Below are positions 59,423-64,000 of a stretch of 64,000 bases of DNA, piece after piece. The translations under genes and the position numbers were made by a program. The first letter of the stretch is position 1, and every line of letters starts with the position of its first letter. Source of the DNA: Marsupella aquatica (Eukaryota > Marchantiophyta); NCBI GenBank assembly GCA_973895155.1, contig OZ316892.1, positions 5,642,001-5,706,000 on the forward strand, in the 5' to 3' direction. Under the pieces are notes generated by a model, which saw nothing but the letters and a program-made list of their open reading frames with translations, was not told where the DNA came from and made no database searches.

Positions 59423-60119
59423 TTCTATTGGTAACAACTTTCTATGTAGAACCGGGTGTAGACCAGAATTTGCCGAGAAGCAGTGACGTCGGGGGGATCT
59501 TGCCTGAGGATGAATTCCCCTTAGCAGAATACCAACTGATTCGAGGAAAGTTTTTACGATAATTATCAAATTTCTTACAATAGGTTGACTCAACAAACAT
59601 ACCTTCATACGTGACTGTAGCAGCCACAAGTCAAAGCTCTGCACTTTTTCCCTGTCATCCCGGTTATCCAGATCTTGGGACAAAAGTATGGCTGGTGACT
59701 CTGACTCAGACACATTCAGACTTCAGGTAACCTTCCTCTTCTATGAGTTTCAGTTTTACTGCAACATTGCAGTTGAGTACTTCATTGCTCAGAGATCAAA
59801 CCAGTGCAGTCATAGCCATGTCAATCATTTCACCATCTCTTCTTGTCTCCTCAATAAGAGCCACGGTTTTGAAAGCGGACAACACGTGCTCGGTTCCAGA
59901 AATTACAACGCGAAGATTAGAGAATTCAGGGCCATTGCACGCATTGCCGCTGGACACTATTGAAAAATGAAAATGACGTTTTATGTACAAAATAATAGCC
60001 ACAGGTAATGGAATTTAATGTCCAGGAATTCTTCTACTGAATTCCAGATACAATAATTTGCATGGATCCACAATTCTCCGGAGCATGAATATTTTTCCTT
60101 AGGCCAATGAGAATTTCAG

Positions 60120-63100
60120 TCAGTCTGTCCATTGGTAAGAGTTAATATTCCGCAATAGCAAGCCATCTTTCATGTTATGATCAGCAGTAGGCCAAGGAAA
60201 TGATCCTTTGGGTTCAAAGAGCATTCCCTGCTTGACCCGCCCGAGATGTCTTGAAACAAGAACATGTTGCGAAGTGGAGGGAAGCCTTTCTGATTCATAT
60301 TCAGCGAGAGCAGCACTGACATTCTCAGGGCCCCATTTTTTAAACGCCTTCCCAAGCACATATGCATCCACAATCGACATGTTGGTACTTCTAAGCCCGT
60401 GAGGACTGGTGGGATGGGCAGCTTCACCAACCAACACAACTCTTCCCCACGCCAGCTGCTTGAGGGGATCTCTATCATATATCGCATTGAGAAAAGGCTT
60501 TAAAGTAAGCTTCATCACTTTCGCAAGCGCTGGCGTCCATGTACTATCTGCCGCATTATGCATTGCGTCAATGGTCTCCTTGTCAGCATGCTTTGTCACA
60601 GAATCACCCTGCATGACACAAAAGCTCTGGTCATTCCTGGTGGTATAACCTCAGAATCTCACGACAATTGCCTCTGAGGTATGCCTCTCTCAAAATGTGG
60701 GCCACCTAGGGTGTGAAATTGATAGGATCTGGAATGTGAGATCCGTACACAAGTTATGATATCATTCTTTTGCAACCAAAGTTTTGCAAGAAAAGCGGAA
60801 ACAAGGATTCAACAACTTTTTGGTCAAAACTATATTCAGGTTCAAGACCATCGGTGATTTGTACGATCCGTTGTTTGGGCACAAGACTGATAACATATCT
60901 CACCTTCAGCTCTGGTTCCTCCTGGTTGACATACCAAAGCCAGTTCAACCTTTGCCCTTTCAACTCGTACAGTACTGAGTGGGAGCCGCGTGCTAACTCA
61001 AAGTACAAGGTTTCCCCAATGCCAGGGTACGCTTTCTTCACGTCATCGTAGACTTGTGGCTGGTCGGTACAGTCCAGAACTCCTCTCCAAGCACAATATC
61101 CAGAGTACCTGCAGGATTTACCTCTTGTCAATTTAGTTCAGACTGCACATCATCAGACCACAACAACTCAACATCTCTTGTTGGTTTCACGTCTGCCCCT
61201 CGGTCACACATTGGGGAAGCATTGGACTACCTCAGCTCTAGATTCAACTTGGGGAAAGTTTGAGCTTAGTCGTTCATATTGCCGATCCGTGCCATGGCCC
61301 TATACATCTTCAAGGTGTCCATCTATTTCTTGTTTCTGGCTGTAAATTCCCTTCTTGTCAACCCTTCCCTATCCCAAAAGGACCGTTGCTTTCTTGCGAC
61401 TAAAACGTCAGTTGCCACGGAACGTCTCAGGTCAAGAAGGCCAGGTGTGACTAGTTCAAATACTATGCTATAGGACGACAAACCCCAGGGCTGGCGAACA
61501 TGAACGGTGGTCAGCCTATAAGGTCGAAGGGAGGATTTTTTCAATTAAACTCCAGCCCATCGAAAATCGGAGTACTGACAATATCTCAATCCTAGAGACT
61601 AAATCATGGATGACGTATCTCAACTTCTTCGTTAGGCTGTCAACCAAATGAAACTCAGTAATGAAACAAGCAATACCACATGAAAACAATTCAGACGGCT
61701 AAAACAAAACGTTCAACAGACGTTTGGAAAAGGACTGAGAAGGTTCTCGGTAGTACCGTCTTTTCTCATTTGGTGAGTATAATATTCTCGTTCGTGACAT
61801 AGAGCCGTCTGCTGCCACCACAAGGTCTCCATGTAATTCCTTCACAGTAGACACAGTAGACTTGTCTTCTCCTTCTGCTCGCACTACTACCGACACGGAC
61901 ACTGTTATTGATGAGTGGTCCTCATTCTCTTCTAAGGATGTGGCCTCATGCCCAAACCGTGCAATGCCAGATGGGAGGGAGTTGTATAGAATTCGGTGCA
62001 GGTCACTCCAATGCACGGCCTGGTGGCGAAATTCTTCGTCTCTGGAGAGAGTTGCACAAACCCTTCCCTCATTGTCTATGGCCCGGTTCTGCTCACATTC
62101 GAGTGAAGGGTTTTGCCCAAATCCGCAAAAGAACAGAGCACAAAAATCGTTGAAAAGAGGAAATTACCACTACCTAAGGAAATCAAATTCTGTCAAAAAT
62201 ATAAACCATCAGGAAATCTAAAATGGTCCAACGACAGGACTCAAAATATTTGAGTCCTAGAAAATACCTCCGTTAAGCATTGAGGGCTTCCTCATGCATA
62301 AGGCAATTTCATTCGTTTAGTTTTTAAATGTAGTTACCTTTTAATTTGTTAAGGATCCTTTGGAATCTGGAGTTGAGTATCGACCCTGATTCTTCAGGAT
62401 TAAAAGACTGTCAGCCGAAAATAAGAACGACTGACCTATCTTAGAACTCGAAAGATTTCTTAGGTGGCTGACGTTGAGGACTGACTGGGCTTCTTCGCAG
62501 CACCGGAAGTGATCATCTACAGAAATTCTTACAAACCTCTGCCAATTTCCTCCGATGGCCAAAGCCAAGGACCGACATAACCATATTAGAAAGAGGACAT
62601 GCATTACCACAAATTGGAAGTCCCAAATGTTCAGGTGCTGCACGATTCAGACTGTACCAACTCGACATGGAGGACAGGAAATGAGTCAACACAACCCCCA
62701 AGATATACGATATGTATACTTATGTAAAGCCTACGATTCCACTCGATCCAATCAACAGGCTGGCTAGGGATGTGGTCTCGAAAGTGCGGAACACTTGGAT
62801 AAGTTTCACGAGGAGAGGGCTCGACCTGACCGACCCTTTTACGACGTGACAGCTGGTGGTCCAAAAGAGAATTTGAGAAAGGAGTCAGTTGTGCGATCCT
62901 AGAAGAATGGAGATCCTCCGCACCCTATTTAAGATTAAAAAGACTATACAGATTCTCGTCAAGACTTCTGCAACTTGATTTCGTGGGATTGACGTTTCCC
63001 TTCAAGGGCTTGGCAAGAGCGTTCATCAATGCCCAAGCCAGCTCCAGCAGCAGATAGCGAGCTTGCTTTCTCCAGTACCACCACACTACTGCAGACACCA

Positions 63101-63363
63101 GAGTTGAGGAATGCACGCGCGCAGCAGAGTCCAGCTATACTCCCCCCGATAATAATCACCCTCAACTTCCCATCTCCTTTGAGCTTTTTCTCACTTCCGT
63201 CGGATCCTTCCCTCTCAGGTCCTGATCTCTGCTCGGTGTGATTCTCCATGTCCCTGCTGCCAAAAGTTTGGAAAAGATATTGTTTGTCAAAATCACTTCT
63301 CACCTCCTCCTCCATCCAACCATCAATCATATTTTCCACCAATATATCAATAACATTCTCCAT
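60120..63363 (-). CDS. FAD-dependent monooxygenase (PHBH-like), one exon unresolved
   Basis: A minus-strand gene of a plant flavoprotein hydroxylase. First exon about 63363 to 63000: the FAD-binding loop GGSIAGLCCARAF (residues 73-85) and VVVLEKA with the ribose-binding Glu. Exon 61757-62088: NRAIDNEGRV, SRDEEF, HWSDLHRILYNSLP and the DG motif GDLVVAADGSMSR. Exon 60904-61108: YSGYCAWRGVLD and LNWLWYVNQ. Last exon 60120-60608: GRVVLVGEAAHPTSPHG, the second FAD motif (GD replaced by GE), and LGRVKQG. The last three join exactly in phase. The exon expected between the first and second (about 25 codons ending LPL..) was not found in 62.1-63.0 kb, so the gene may be incomplete or its exon is divergent. 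The first exon has an unusually long N-terminus of about 67 residues; Met39 is an alternative start. The substrate is unknown. Confidence 0.85.
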
Positions 63364-64000
63364 TCTGACAACATGAATGACAAACGAAGAACACGGAATC
63401 TTTCTTGCGCAAAATAGGGCTGATTTTATGAGAGCAAACTACTGATTTGGGATGCTGGCTCAAGATTTGGATTGCATGCGTAACAGAGCTGCAGTTTTAC
63501 TTCGTGGTGCAATCTTCTCTACAGCAACAATTGAAGATCTACGAGCAACTTTCACTGACATAACACTGAAAATTGTGACCGATTTTCGAAAGATTGAAAT
63601 TCGATTATTTGACCAATTCGTTTAAGTCGATCGTAGAGAGGATCATCTTACTTGTTCCGCGAAGTAGACGAGAAGTAGATGAGAAGTAGACGATGCACGC
63701 TGTTGGGACTCAAATTCTCTCACCCTGACATTAGCGAAATTCGAATGACCCAATAACTCAATCATGCAGACGCAAACCTCCCAGTACTGTTGCTCGTCGG
63801 TCATAGGAGGGGCAGTAGGAGCCTGCCCCTCTCATAGGACGCTGTCTGGTGGTGCTGAAATCTTTGTTACTTTCCAAGTGTCACCTCCTTTTGGGCTTGA
63901 TCTCTACACGTTACACGTGGGATCCACGGATATTTTATTTCTCCTGTTGCTAATTCGTGGAGTCCACACATATTTTATTTCCCCCTTTGCCTCGTAGCCA
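63364..64000. other. Upstream region of the monooxygenase, no gene recognised
   Basis: Expected to hold the monooxygenase promoter. Near 63655-63695 the phrase GAGAAGTAGA is repeated three times. The final 77-codon plus-strand frame at 63764 has no motif. Confidence 0.45.

Noticed and set aside
62450-62640. Minus-strand frame containing VDDHFRCCEEAQSVLNVSH as the missing monooxygenase exon
   Set aside because: The sequence does not resemble the expected linker of the family and the splice phases were not compatible in any obvious way.
1-64000. CRISPR arrays, bacterial operons, riboswitches
   Set aside because: The DNA is eukaryotic; none of the repeats has a CRISPR-like repeat-spacer pattern.

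Overview
The window is nuclear DNA of a plant. Three things show this: spliced genes with short GT-AG introns, plant-type families (BAHD acyltransferase, plant-style ENY2 and eL28, telo-box leaders), and dense relics of plant-type LINE, Ty3/gypsy-like, PIF/Harbinger-like and MITE elements. I cannot name the species. Compact introns and the mix of elements fit a non-seed land plant (bryophyte, lycophyte or fern), but this is inference only.

Layout: 1-4.0 kb holds only short tandem repeats. 4.0-5.5 kb is an intact, intronless BAHD acyltransferase on the minus strand. 5.8-13.1 kb is a decayed LINE (minus strand) into which two younger elements have inserted: a 644-bp A-tailed retro-insert and a 287-bp MITE, both with target-site duplications. 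14.3-15.6 kb is a HARBI1/ALP1-like transposase pseudogene. 16.3-20.3 kb is an LTR plus a gag-protease relic on the minus strand. 20.4-24.0 kb is a broken, unassigned ORF with a globular head and a long coiled coil. 24-29.3 kb has no recognisable gene.

From 29.3 to 45.0 kb lies a gene island: ENY2 (SAGA/TREX-2 subunit, minus), ribosomal protein eL28 (minus), a 12-exon Gfo/Idh/MocA-type oxidoreductase (plus) and EMC7 (minus). For eL28 and the oxidoreductase I could join every exon in frame; ENY2 joins in frame too, but its 14-nt first exon is a proposal. 45-55 kb is intergenic, with a dispersed 55-bp motif, a 240-bp inverted repeat, microsatellites and one unrecognised ORF pair. 55.4-56.3 kb is a membrane-anchored SAM-dependent methyltransferase (plus). 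60.1-63.4 kb is a FAD-dependent monooxygenase (minus) with one internal exon I could not locate.

The genes do not form a pathway. ENY2, eL28 and EMC7 are housekeeping genes, while the BAHD enzyme, oxidoreductase, methyltransferase and monooxygenase are metabolic enzymes of unknown substrate. The most notable unexplained items are the coiled-coil ORF beside the LTR, the G-box-bearing MITE, the tandemly duplicated telo-box leader of ENY2, the 18-nt microexon, and a consistent C-to-T stop-codon pattern in the element relics.
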